Source of the DNA: Cryptomeria japonica
Taxonomy: Eukaryota; Streptophyta; Pinopsida; Cupressales; Cupressaceae
DNA: 64,000 nucleotides
Direction: 5' to 3'
NCBI RefSeq assembly: GCF_030272615.1
Contig: NC_081414.1
Location: forward strand, 237,882,233 to 237,946,232
A program made the position numbers and the translations under genes. The notes beneath the pieces were generated by a model. That model was not told the DNA's origin and did no database searches. It worked only from the letters and a program-made list of their open reading frames with translations. Shown piece after piece: positions 32,758 through 45,487 of the stretch (the stretch's first letter is position 1; each line of letters starts with the position of its first letter).

Positions 32758-35453
32758 TTTGTTTGTAAGTTTGTGTTGAAGTTGATTGAAGATGATGATG
32801 AGTTATTGATGAAAGATTGATGATTGGTGATTTGTATTGTATGGGGATCTCTAGCACTTTAAGGTAGATGTAACCAAAATTCCTTCTTTGAATTGCTTGT
32901 TTGTTTTGAGGAGTTTGGATGTGATAAGGTGTAGAGAAATCTGAGATGTGTTACAGATTTTGACTACCTAGCAATGAGAGGATTCACTCATGAACTAGTT
33001 TTAACCTGCGTAGATGTGTCTCTTAGGATGAGCTTATCCTAGATGTAGAAACAATCTAAAAGTGATGTGATGTGTTTGATTTCAAGCAATATCTAAAAGA
33101 GAACTTGGGACAAGAACCTCTTAATGTTTTGAGAGTTTTGGGATGAATTGATGATGGAATAATGATGTATGAATGAGATGATGGATGTTTTGTTTTTCAA
33201 CTTCAATAAAAACTTTGTGTTACAAATGGAACAAACTCTACCTCTTCCCTTTCAGGCGTTGGTGGCACTTCTCGAGCTGTGTTGTAGGTGATACAAACGT
33301 TTTGGGAAGAAGTTGGGATTAATCTTTCCTCCTTGATTTTTGTGATAACTCAGAGCCCTATATTGCATAAAAGCTCTGCGGTTCAATGATTCTGAATCAA
33401 ACTCGTTTGTTTTTTTTTTCTTGAAGGTATAGACGCATGCGATGTAGAAAGACTCTATGTGAGACAAAAATTTGTCTATTGAGATAGAAGAATTTCCTCC
33501 TTTTGATCAAAGCCTTTGAGCTTAATGGTCTTCTTTTCAAGGTAATATTCTGATGACACTTCTTCTTTCGCAAGATGTGAAGAATGGTCATAAATTTTTG
33601 ACTCTTTGTTTGTTTGCACTTTGTTTTTGGTATTTTTGGTTGTGTTGACAGATGTTGGATGAATACTTTGTTTTTGGGATTGATTTTCTGATTTTTCTTT
33701 GACAAGAAAACAAAGCAAGCACACAAACACAAGATTGTAGCCTCAAAGGCACAAATGAGTATGGGTCTAGATCAACCCAATCCTTGGACTTGTTTTTGAC
33801 CCTTCCTTTAGATTTATTTTAAGGTGTATTTCCAAAGCCTGAAGTCGGCTCAATTTGCACTAGGTCTGTAAAACGAACACACTTCAAACACTTTTTATCC
33901 CTAAGGTCAAGTGGCCAGTTGTGATAAATTTAGCCCACATCTTGATATTTCTTCGACTTTGGTACTACATACCTTATGAATCCCGCCGTGGCAGGTAAGG
34001 ATGTGATATACTAAGTCTTGCACGAGCATAACAAATAGATGATCCCTATGATGGGGGAGTCACCACTTTTATCAAGTCACAAGTGACTTTTCAAAAAGCT
34101 ATGTTTCTACTCAAGGAAATATGTATGGTGAGTATCTTGGGAGCAAAACCTTCTATGCTCTTGCACTAAATTGTATCTCAAATATCCTCAATCAATAGAA
34201 CGGGTGAGCTACTACTTAAAGGTGTTTAGTCATGTTCGATGGCTTTGGACATAAGTTCATTCTGCAGTGACTCACTTAAGAGCCTTGTAACTGGTGGTGG
34301 GGCCCATTTGTCCTTTCGGCCAGTTACACTGTAGGAACAGCTATACCCAAGGCTACAGCTTTCGCTCTCACCTGATTTCTATAGTGGCTCGAAGGATTTA
34401 CCGCTCGAGGTCGTTCCCAAGAGTATCGATCCCTTGGCAGGCCTCTCTTAAAAAAATAAAATTTTGAGTGTTACTAACACTTTTCTCTTGCACCTAGGAC
34501 CACGAGAGCCAAGGGAGAGGATAGTGTGTGTTAGAAGTAGGTCCACTCGACTGACTTTTGTGCACAAGCGTGCCAAACATGAAATTCACTTGTTCTTTTT
34601 AATCCATCATGGCAATATGATCTAACTATTTGGAGATGTTGCTCCAACAATCATGGTGTTCTTTTTAATTTTCAAAGGCAATTGTTTGAGTAAACTAGAA
34701 TTTGAAATCCTGGTCAACTTAATGAAAAACACGTTTGCATGAAGTAAAATTGCTTTGAAAATGAGACAAGTTGATTGTGAATTTTATTTGCACCAAAAAT
34801 GGAAGTGTGGATTGTGAGTTTTATCTTGATGCAAGAAATAAAATTTGCCTTGTTGATTTTAAGCACCAAAACGAAGTTTTTTTCCTAACTTGCAAAAAAA
34901 ATAAAGTTGTTTTTGTATAAGTTTGTGGTTCTTTTTACCTTTGAACAATGAAATTCTTTTTAAGAGCCCCAAACAAATGTGTGATTCTTTTTTTAAAAGC
35001 CCAAACTTGAAATGTGAAGTTAATTTTAAACCGAAATAAAAAGTGAATTCATTTTTAAAACCAACTTCAAAAACAAGTTAGTAAAAAAATATAAATCTAC
35101 TCTTTAATCTAATTTAAATCTGCACAAAAGAGAAAAATAGTTAGTAAAATCCGCCTATTTGGTGGGCTTCTACAAGCCTAAATTTTTATTTTTATTTTTG
35201 GTTTTTTTTTTTTTTTTGGTTACAAAGTGATTTGTACAACGTTTTGTTACAATAGCGCTAGTCTGCGTTTGAATAGAGGCACTATTTAACACAAACGTAT
35301 TAAAAGAAAGGGAAAGACAGAGAAGGGAAAAGCACTGAAACAGGGGGAATAGCACCAAAATAATGCCAAACGCACCAAAACAGTGTCAAAATCGCAACCT
35401 GTGTGACATTTTCAACATTCAAACATGTTATTGGTTAAAAAAAAAAATTGATT
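32758..35453 (-). other. 5' leader of the Tat element
   Basis: About 2.7 kb lies between the primer-binding site and the gag ATG. It is A/T-rich with T runs (35195-35220) and has no coding frame longer than about 110 residues, so it lacks the extra ORF some Tat relatives carry upstream of gag. A stretch at 34370-34590 (TCTCTTGCACCTAGG) has a diverged counterpart at about 41810-42010, next to an older gag remnant. Confidence 0.75.
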
Positions 35454-35469
35454 CATGTCGGGTTCACCA
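35454..35469 (-). other. Primer-binding site of the Tat element
   Basis: On the minus strand, two bases after the LTR end, the sequence reads TGGTGAACCCGACATG. TGG complements a CCA tail. I could not assign the tRNA with certainty. The first ten bases, TGGTGAACCC, recur in the Gag-protease element at 50815-50824. Confidence 0.8.
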
Positions 35470-35471
35470 AA

Positions 35472-37276
35472 TGATGCTCTGCAAAAAAGGATTAGAAAAT
35501 CTGTTTGATGGCAACACACACAAGAGCACAAGAAACAAACGTTAGTGTTAGCAACAAAAGATTATCCTAAACAGGCATATCAAGAGAGATATTAAGCATG
35601 AAATAGAAAGCATATAAACATAAAATGAAATAGCTAATCAAGATGCTCATAGTTGCTCCTCCCTTGTTCCTCTCCTCTCCAAGTCCCAAATGAGTGTAGC
35701 TCTCAGCTTTTAGCACTAGCCATGGATGCCATATGGAGATTCAAGATGGTTGAATATGATAAGCAAATACTATGCAAGAGTAGATAGTGATGCTATAAAA
35801 AAGCTCTATGCTAATGCTAGTATAACAACAATACTCTAAAATGCTTCTCCTTTGCTTGAGGAGAAGGGTTCTATTTACAGAAGAAATAGGGAAATGAAGG
35901 GTTAAGATTGAGCAATCTTAACAAGGGTTAGGATTGAAAGTTGGGGATCCATGTGCACAATTGGCACCAATAAAATGGTGACAAGTTTCAACATAGGATT
36001 GGGTTGAGAGAAGAGGTTGGAGGCATTAAAGGCCTGAGAAGACCTCATGGTTATCTAGAAGGTAAGGGTCAAGTCTAAATTAAGATTTACCCATTGGATT
36101 AAGAGTTAATCCAAGGATAAACCTTTGTGCAAATGTTTAAGAGATAATCATGGTCAAAGCATTAATGGCCTGATGAGACCTTTGGGTTGGGTAGAGGTTG
36201 AGTCAAAACAAATGTTTTAACCATGTGGGAGGGTTGAATTAACCATTAATGGTTATTGGAGACTTTGGGGATTAAGTGGTTGAAGGTTGGAAGCTTTCAA
36301 AGGTTATCCAAGACTTTGAGGGTTAATTTGTTGAACACACAAAGCATTAATTGCTTTTCAAAGACTTTGGAGTCTTTGAGAAGTGACTCCAATTTGCTTA
36401 GGAATGTGACAATATTTAGGGGATGGATTAGGCTAATTAGGAAGGGTTTAGAAGAATCTAGAAGGGGTTTAGGCATACAAGTGGATTTTGTAGGAAAATG
36501 CAAGTGGGAGAAATTTTGGTATTTTTCAATTAAAATAAAATCATTTATTTCAATTAAATGGTGTAAGTTGCATTTGGATAAATATTTAAATAAATATTAA
36601 TTTATTTAAATGAGAAAAATGAAGATAAAGCATTAAAATGCTTGAAGACTTTGAGGGAAACCATTAAAGGCTTGAAGACTTTAAGGAAAACCATTAAAGT
36701 CTTAAGAAGACTATAGAAGGAAGCCATCAAGTTTGAAGACTTTAAAGCCATCAAGTTTGACTACTTTAAGGGAAACCATTAAAGGTTTCAAGTGGGTGAG
36801 GATAAATAGGATTTTAAATAAATAATTTATTTAAAATAGTTGTGCAACTTGCTTTTGTAGGAAAATACAAGTGGGTGGAGGATAAAGGTGATTTAAATAA
36901 ATTATTTATTTAAAATAATTGTGCAACTTGCATTTGTAGGAAAATGCAAGTGGGTAGAGGATAAAGGTGATTTTAAATAAATGTTAATTTATTTAAATGT
37001 GAGAGGTGGGATTTTGGGGGATTTAAATAAATATTAATTTATTTAAATGTGAGAGAAGATTTAATTAAATAAATATGATTTATTTATTTAATTAATGGTC
37101 TGAATTTGGTTAAGTGAATTATATCAAATAAATTGAATAATTTATTTAATTAATAGGAGAAGAGGGTTAAGATGAATTAATTAAATATTAATTTAATTAA
37201 TTATTAATTGATGGTTAAATAATCAAATAAATACTAAGTATTCATTTAATTAAGTGGACAGATTTATGTGACTACA
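35472..37276 (-). repeat. 5' LTR of the Tat element
   Basis: It is the partner of 21239-23043, has the same length and shows two differences. It should hold the element promoter. One of the two differences falls in its TATA box (minus strand CTGTAAATAG at 35871-35880 instead of CTATAAATAG). Confidence 0.97.
35871..35880 (-). promoter_or_regulatory. Altered TATA box in the 5' LTR
   Basis: The minus strand reads CTGTAAATAG, while the 3' LTR at 21638-21647 has the canonical CTATAAATAG. The A-to-G change at the third base of the box should weaken promoter use. Because the 5' LTR drives transcription, it could silence this copy independently of the gag stop. Confidence 0.7.
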
Positions 37277-37281
37277 CAACC

Positions 37282-39337
37282 TTTTTACTCATGTTAATCC
37301 ATTTTCTCTTTTGAGGAACTTGCTCTCTAATTTTATTTCATTGTCATCCTCTTCGTGAAGATGTGTCACAAAATGTGATTCAATATGTTGATGCAAAAAT
37401 ATTATACATAGTTGTCAACTTGTAGATTTGCAATCTATGTCATGGATTGTGGAAATATCATGTCTTTCATACTGTGCATTATTTTTTTGTGGGAATTCAC
37501 TCATTTTATAGTCTAATTTTACTTGCATTCATTGCTAACAACAATTGTTTAGTCCATCAGTCTACTTTTTTATTTAGATAAATTCAAGCTTCTTATGACT
37601 GTTTAAACTTTAATGATGATTTCTACAAATTATACATGTTTATTTATTTTTTTTTCATCTTGAATTTAGATTTGTTACTTATATCCATACAAACACATTT
37701 TTATAATAATATTAAAAAAATTAATACCAATACAAGCTTAATTGTGTGAAGCTTCTTATGAGATAAGTATATAACACAATTGAGTAGAATTAGTTTTGCA
37801 TTCTATTATTAAAAGATAACTAATAACCATTAAATGATTGCATATATTTCTATCTCTATGCTAAGACATACCCTATTCCGTTGCTTGTATTAAATATTGT
37901 TTATGCTTAAATTTCCTACCTCTCTTTTTCTAGTTGTCACTTTGTCAATGATCTTATGCATATACAAAACTTCCACTCTATTGACCCCATGGGAGGAGGC
38001 GGGGATGACTCATTACTTGGAAATGTCAAAGAATATGATTCCATTCCCATAGAGTCATTCTCAAACCTATCTAATTTAAGATAATGATCTATACTTGTTC
38101 TTGAAATGTTATATGTAGAGTAATAGAGGGTGAGAAGTTGTATGCCAACTTTGAGGTAGGAGTTATACAAAAAAGGGCATTGATGGCTCCCATCTCCAAA
38201 CCAAACTATTAACTATTCAGAGTTTTTAATTATATGTTTGTCTATTTAGGAATAGGATTTATATATTTCAATGGTGAAGTGGCCAATTTTTCAATATTTA
38301 GGCAACAAGCCCTCCATGACCAATCTTTTTCTTTGTTCATATTTAATATCTTGGTTTTTTAGCTTTTCTTTTATTTGTTTTTAAGGGCGTGTTTAACCTT
38401 GTGTTATACAAAGAGTGCTTTTTCTTTTTGTTTGTTCAAACCATTCATATCATGAACTATTTTTTCACAATAAGTTAACAATAAATCTAGTTCATAAATT
38501 TCATGCATTTCTTTGTGATTGAAAATGCCTTGTGGGAAACTACTTATATTGGTCATTAACAACATATTTAAGAGTTTCAAAGAAGCCTTAGCTTGAATAA
38601 TTGTTAGTTTATTTCTCTATGAAATAACAATAATAAGAGGATCTAATTTGGTTGAACTATACAAAGCATTAGTTTTTCATATGAATAAAATATTGCATGA
38701 TATTGAAAAAAAATTAGTATGATAATAGAGAAATTTTCATGCTATAAAATATGTCATAATATTTGACCAATCATCATGATTTCTTAGAGAATGTGCTTTA
38801 TTATTATTTTAATATTCAACAACTTGATCAAACAAAGCTTCTAGAATTTTAGCATCTCCTTTTCAAATAGCTTATTGTCCTTAGTCAAGTTTTCTCAAGT
38901 CACATACTAGTCTACCTTCACATAGTCTAAACAACTTTGTGCATATTTTAATGTCTTAAATTGTCTTCCTCAACATTTACTCTAAATAGTTACAACTTTT
39001 GGTTGTCTGGTGAACTCAATGGACTCAATCTTCACATTTTGTTGAGATGATTTTGGGTATTATCATGGATCACCTTCTAATTCTAGTGAAATCTATATAC
39101 AAGTTGTTCAATAGATTCCACTATTTTCTTTGTAGTCTATAGTGTATTTTACACCATAACTTAAGTTGGACATAATTTTAAATTGATTGTAGCACAAACA
39201 AGCTACACAATATTTTGATCGTGGTTCATTTGAGGATTCATTTTTATCTAGGAAAGTAGTCTTATATTAGAAAACTGAAATTGGCAAAGGTCATCAAGAA
39301 TTTGCTAGACACTAATAAAAAATATACTATTTAAGGA
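37282..39337. other. A/T-rich sequence without recognisable features
   Basis: I read both strands and found no coding frame with family motifs, no LTR termini and no repeat shared with the rest of the window. A short minus frame at 37937-38170 has no recognisable motif. Confidence 0.5.
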
Positions 39338-39925
39338 TAAGGACAAATATCCTCAATTGTGTATCTCCTGATTGGAGCTCTTGATTGCATATTGGCTATT
39401 TGTTGTTGGATGAGTTGAAATTGCTAATTCAAAACCTCAATAGGTTGCAACATGTTTCCTTGAGTCATCTCTATGTTTGATCTACCAAGTGGAGGTGGAC
39501 GGGGCATATAGTTTTGATATTGGTATTGGTAGGTGTGTTGTTGGTTAGGGATTTGGTAAGTGTTTTGGTGTTTTTGGCATTGTTGTTTATGGGTGTCATC
39601 AGTGTTGTGTGATTGGTTGTTTCTTTCACCACCCATATTGAGGTTGTTGACATGGGGTTTACCTTGATCTTGTTGGGTATGTGTTTGAGTAGTTCAGATG
39701 GTGATGATTAGCTTTTGCAAAAGGGGCGAGGGTGACTTAGATATATGAATGGCTCTGTATCCTTGTCCACTATGACCAGCATCATTGTTGTGTTCATTTA
39801 TTTGAGTCACATCAAAATCAGCAAGTAACTTGGCACCTTGTTTGGATAGCATTAGGAAATAATGATGCATATCCTGGTTTTACACTACATTAAGAATCTT
39901 ATTAAATTGATGATCATTTATGTGG
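39338..39925 (-). pseudogene. Old Tat-type gag N-terminus remnant
   Basis: Minus-strand translation gives DHQFNKILNVV, QGAKLLADFDVTQ and, at the left end, YTIEDICPYP. These parallel PHFNKLFDEIL, EGAKLPSDFDLAQ and FSLNDICPYP in the gag at 31891-32757, in the same order and spacing. Several stops are present and the capsid part beyond is missing, so this is a diverged fragment of a related older element. Confidence 0.8.
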
Positions 39926-42060
39926 TCTTAGATTTACCCTTGGGAGGTTTGTTCATCGTCATTGTTAAATATTGGTATATAATTCCTAAGCTCGGTAATT
40001 GATTGAAATAGTCATTAGGATCTTAGCATGAGTCTATTTCTCTAGATTATTGAGTCCTTTGTCTAAGCTTTTGAGCTCTAGTTTTGATTATACAAGAAGG
40101 GTTTGACTAGGAGAATGATATGAAAGGAGGATAATGACAAGTAGGAGATGTTGACTAGGACTATGACAAGGATGGAGAAAAGTCAAAAATTTGTCCCTAA
40201 GGTCCTAAGGTTGAACTCCAAAGCTGACAAGATTATATTAGGACTATGATGTATAGCCACAAATTGATAACTTAAGAGGGATATGACCTGTAAGGAGATG
40301 GTTGATTCCAAGCTATGGTAACCCAACTCAAGGAACTAAAATAATCTCTCACTCAAAGATGATAAATCTAAGCAAAAGACAACCTAGTGAATGTGTCAAG
40401 GTTGATGTAAGATTAGAGGACAATAGCAACTTTTGATTTTGAAGGATTTATTTGAAAAGATGAAATGGATGACTGAAAAATGGATCAAGGTTTATGATGG
40501 ATTGATCTAACTAGTTAAAACCTCTATGAAATCATGATGAAATGATTGAAGGACTCAAAAACCTCTTAGATTAGGACAAGAAAAAAAATGTAGCAAGACA
40601 CTGCCAAAAATGCAACCTCTTCAAGCAAAAATGTAGGAAGACAAGAAGTGTGCAGAAATAACAACAAATGTGACAGGCTTGAATTAATGCACCAAAATAC
40701 TAATTCACTACCTCAAAAAACTAGATCAAAGTTGCTAATTGGCGAATATAGGACCTCTAAAATTTGAAAACTTAATAACCCTGATTGAAAGGATGATTGA
40801 TTGTTGGCAAGATTACCAAGGTGCCAATTCGATGAGATGAGTTTTTGCTAATTTGATGTATGTATAAAACTAGGAATAATACAATTGAAGTGAACCTAAG
40901 TAAGGTCAAATATGAGGTTGAGACTAACAAGTTACAAATCTGACTCAATGTTTAAACTAGTGTATGTTGCTAGTCAAAAATGCAAGAAGGCTCTATAAAT
41001 ATATAGGGGAAGCCACCAGAAATGTAGGAGAACCCTACAAAAATGTAGTAATGTCTGGCACAAACACATGCAGAGTTGATAGATATGTAGTAGGACTAGT
41101 CAAATATGCAAGACAATCTAACAGAAAACATAGTTTAATGTCTCAAATATGCAATAACTCTTAGAAACGCAAGTCTGGTGTTTGTTTGTCTAAATCCACC
41201 TAAAATATTAAAGGTATGATCAAAATTGTTTTTTTTTATGATCAATATGGCAAGAAAACACATCAAACAAGAGAATACACTTATTTAAGACTCTCTCGAA
41301 CTCTAAAAATTGTAAATAAAAAGAGGGCCCTAGAATAGGACCTAAGGAAAATTGGCACTACCTAGAGTCAAAAAGGATGTCCCTTGACTAGGCCCCAATA
41401 ATAAAATACCTATCCAAAGTCGATAGATAAAGGTCTAGTGGCATGAGCTCAATAGCATAGGCCCAGCTGACAACTCGCTCACCTTTCCTCTTACCCTAAA
41501 AGGTTTATAAGAAACCTCATAACATGAGGGATTTCTATCTTACAATGGGAGGTACATGTGGAGTGTCTTTAGGGTATGATTCACATCCCTTACAACAATC
41601 AAGTGATGTTGATATGTTAGCCTCTAAACACAAAATGGCTCATAGTACAAGATCCAAGATCACCAATTCTTAGGACAACAACACATTGAGACCAAGTATG
41701 TGTTTGATTGCTACAACCAAACTTAGGTCCTCACCCTATATGTTGTGCATCATCAGGGACCACACTAGAAACAAACACTAGGGTGTAACCAATTTAGACT
41801 TGAGCTTTCACTTTTGTCCCCTTATATAGCACGTTGGAGTTGCATGCTTGAGGTGATGAAATCCCTAGGTAGGCCTCCTAATAAAAGAGAAAAAATGGGT
41901 GTCATTATAGGTTTCTCTTGCACCTAAGGTCCACAAAGGTGAGGGGGTAGGATACATGTGTAATAGTTAGGGAGCACCCATAGATGTGCAAGTGCACCGA
42001 ACATGGAAGACACTTTTTCATTAACCTTAAGAAAATGAACTGTGATCTAATCTATGCAAA
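39926..42060 (-). other. Probable leader of the old Tat remnant
   Basis: It lies where the 5' leader should be. At 41810-42010 it resembles the young element's leader at 34370-34590 (TTTCTCTTGCACCTAAGG, then a GTGCAAGTGCACCGAACATG block). No primer-binding site or LTR could be placed at its right. Confidence 0.45.
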
Positions 42061-44257
42061 CACACAATTTTGAAAGTAAAAGGAAGGTTAAACTTACAAG
42101 TTTACAAATGATTGTTTCCCTTTTTTATGATTTTCATCTTTTTAGATACCTAATATATCAACTATGTGTCTTATTAGTACCTATATTTAGCTCAAAACAA
42201 CCTAAATTAAAAAATGTAGAATTTTAAACATAATAGAAAAACAAAAATAGAAAGAAAAAATGTAGGACCATCTCTATCTAGAAAACACCTAGTCTATCTA
42301 CCCTTGATATTTGGAGGACCAGGGCAACCTGCTCCCCCCGATCTTGACAATTCTCCTTGAACTTTTTGTTATAGGTTTTGATCCATTTTCCATCCTTAGA
42401 TCTAGGTTTACAGCTCTACATGACATCTGAAACATTTTGTTACTAATACTTTATGTAAATTTCTCATTGTTTGTCTTAGATCTAGCGTTGCAATTCAACC
42501 CTAATTCACATTCAATTTTCAACTCAAACAAAGGAAGAATTAACTTGATTTGTATTCAACCCTTTTAGGATTGGATCAATCAAGTTCAATTCCCTTCTTT
42601 AATATAAGGTTGGTCCTAAATGAAATTAGTATCCTTATCAACCTAAGTGGTGAAGCCCTAATTTCCCACACATTGTAATACCATTACACAACATAACTGT
42701 ACCACATGATATGATTTGACAAGAACAACAATAATCACATTGGCATTGTAACAATCTTATTGCAACATTGGATTATTTGACAAGAACAACATTGAACACA
42801 TTCACATTTACAAAGCAAGAGTAATGAACAAGGGGCTTACTAGTTTTGTTTCCACAACTTGTTGAAAAATGATGCAACTCTAGAGACCAATCTCTTCTCC
42901 TTCCAAATTCATGTCCCCTCCTTCCTTCTTCTCGCAACTCTCCACTCTAAAAAACATAGACAATGTTAGAATCATTCATCAAATTTTATTCTAAATTCAC
43001 CTCCTCTTCTTTTTTTCTCCCATAATTCTCAACTCTCTAACATAGACAACAAAACAAAGGACTCAAGTGATTTTTTTTCTTCCCTCCTCTAGAATGAATG
43101 CCTCTCCCTCTTTTTGTAACCAACTAGAAAACCACCCTTTCTCACACATGTGTGAGCAATTTCTTCATGATTCTACACTTTCCTCATGTTCTTCTCTCAA
43201 GAGTGTGAATGTGATAGTGGAAAATATGCCTTACATAGGATTGTTCCAAGTGTCACCCACTCTCTCATGCCTTGCCAACTTTCCTATATGGTAAAACTTA
43301 TCACACTTGAAAATGGTGATAAAAGAGGGGTCAAGACCCACATTTAACCAACTTTACGATTTCCAAAAGGGTCCTATCATATAGCCTTCTGACCTAAGAG
43401 GTTAGGGAGCACATAATGTAGTGAAAAAAACTCAATAAACTCACTTAAAACATTAGATGCACACCAACAACTACATAGGTACCACGTTTTACTATTGAAT
43501 TCACTTAAAACATCACATTGACACAACCTTACAACAGACCACATACTTAACTTTACATTCACATTTTATCACACATAAAAAATCTCTCATCCCAGCATAA
43601 ACATGTAATAGAAGATCTTAGCCTCTCCAATAGGCCAGGTCAGCTTATTTGGCTTGGCACAAGATCACCATGTTACCTCTCCATCCCTTTAACCATGGAT
43701 ACTTGCACATTCAAATTTAAACGTTAGCCTTATCATGTAATTATTATAAATCAAGCAATGGAGACATGAACACACATAAAATCACATACATCATATCTAA
43801 CAAATATTTCTAAACCCTATCATTCATGATTGAATTTCATATGAATAAAATAAGTATTTATGGCAATACATATATGAACATGTGCACCATAGATAATAAT
43901 TAAGTCTTATGTACACTGCATTCCAAATAAGAATATCTAACTAACCACAACTGATATCATCCACATAATCTCATGATCATATATAAGAATACTCATATAT
44001 CAATGTCTAATTGGATAACTATAATCACTGATCCATGACAAAATAGTAGCATCTTGATAAAAAGTCTCAATGGCATAAAAATGATCAAAACATAGATTAG
44101 AAAGTCTATCACTACGAGGTGGGAATCACAATACATATCTTTAATACTATTTAATTATAGGTGTTCTCAATAATTTTGTGTAGGAGATCCCAATTTAAAC
44201 ATATTACCTTTGGTTTTCCTCATTTATAAAGGATAAAAGATTATCATAGCTAGATTT
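42061..44257. other. Unassigned sequence
   Basis: A/T-rich, with CCTAGATCTAG-type words and short open frames only (for example 43067-43294). No family motif was seen. It may be degraded LTR or leader sequence of the preceding remnant. Confidence 0.4.
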
Positions 44258-45469
44258 TGTAATGGTGAGAAAATGGTGAATGATAAATCAAGAAGGAAAA
44301 CTACCCTTTCCCTCAAAGAGAGATGAGAGTTTCACTATCGATTACCATTCAAGCACCTTTCACCATTACATTAGGAAGGGGGAGAAGGATAATTCACTAG
44401 ATTCAATCTCTTCACATAAAGATAGTAGATTGAATTCTGAATGAATTGGGAATGCTAAGTTGATCCCCTCTTCCTTGTTTGATTTAGAAAGGAAATTGAT
44501 TGAATTATGTTGTGCAAAAGTGACAAAGAATCGATTATACCTTGAGATCGGAATATGGGATGAAGCTATGCACCTAGATCTGGTCGTAAAATGTCGAGAC
44601 GAAGTCGTCCTATGAATTTGAGGAAAAGTTGCCTAGACCGTGGCGGGAATATACACGGTCCTCCAAAAAATCCGTGAAAAGAAAAGGGTTTTTCCGCCTC
44701 TGCAAATGAAGCCTGAATCTGAAAGTACAACTACGCACCTACAACCTACACATAGAAAAGAGAGGAAAATGGGTTGGGATTGGGGGTTTTCCTTTAGGTC
44801 AAACCCCAGTTTTGGAATTAACCGAGTAATGAAAGAAAGTAATTACAAGTAGATGTAAATGAAAGACTGAATTGTAAATAATCTCAAGGGAGGTTGTAGT
44901 AGCAATGTTGATAGAAGTGATTGTGTGGAATTGAATGTTGGAATCAATCTCCTCTTCAATGGTTGAATCCTTGACTTGAGTGCAACACCTAGCCTTGAAT
45001 GGAGACTTGAGAGTGCTCAATGCTGGAAAAGAATGCTTGAATGCTCTTGAATGCTTGATCACTTGTGAATTTCCCACTCATCCAAATTATTGAACTTATG
45101 CAAATGAGAGGAAAAATGCCCCTTAAATACATGTTAGTGGATTTGAATTTCGTCACGGGCTGACATCGAGTGAGTTTCCCACCCGAGGCACAACCCACAA
45201 TGCATGCTCTAAGAAGGGTCTTGCCCCAAAATAGGGCAAGGATAAGGGCGCCACGCCCCTGTCCAAGAGGGGACAGTGGTGCCACACCCATATCCTACCC
45301 CTTTCTCCAGGGCAGAATGCAGTCGAGGTGATGCAGAGGCCAAGGAAGAAGTTGTTTCTGCAAGTCGAGCAATCTTTGGTCTCTAATCAGGCTAGAGGAT
45401 TCGAGTTTGCATGCGTGAGGACCCTAATGCAATCAAAAATTGCTAGGGTCACAATTTTATGACACTGCA
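44258..45469 (-). repeat. 3' LTR of copy A (1,212 bp)
   Basis: It aligns throughout with 50828-51652 plus 54084-54441 of the interrupted 5' LTR, with scattered differences (for example CACTGCA versus CACTACA at the terminus). It shares blocks with 55840-56922 of copy B, such as TCAAACCCCA(A/G)TTTT and AAATGAAAGACT. Confidence 0.92.
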
Positions 45470-45487
45470 TTTAGCCCCCACTTTAGC
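45470..45487 (-). other. Polypurine tract of copy A
   Basis: Minus-strand GCTAAAGTGGGGGCTAAA abuts the LTR. Copy B has the related CTAAATTGGGGACTAAA at the same place (56923-56939). Confidence 0.85.

Larger units (their letters stand above)
21239..37276 (-). mobile_element. Full-length Tat-lineage Ty3/gypsy retrotransposon, very young
   Basis: The element is 16,038 bp on the minus strand, with 1,805-bp LTRs at 21239-23043 (3') and 35472-37276 (5'). CAACC flanks it at 21234-21238 and 37277-37281. The LTRs align without gaps, and I find two mismatches by eye (21645/35878 and 22242/36475). Inside are a primer-binding site (35454-35469), a ~2.7-kb leader, a gag-pol frame (32757-25477), a ~2.4-kb 3' non-coding region and a polypurine tract (23044-23057). 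The RT block DLNKACPKDDFPLP and a second, archaeal-type RNase H before integrase identify the Tat lineage. Only one in-frame stop in gag prevents an open 7.3-kb polyprotein. Confidence 0.97.
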
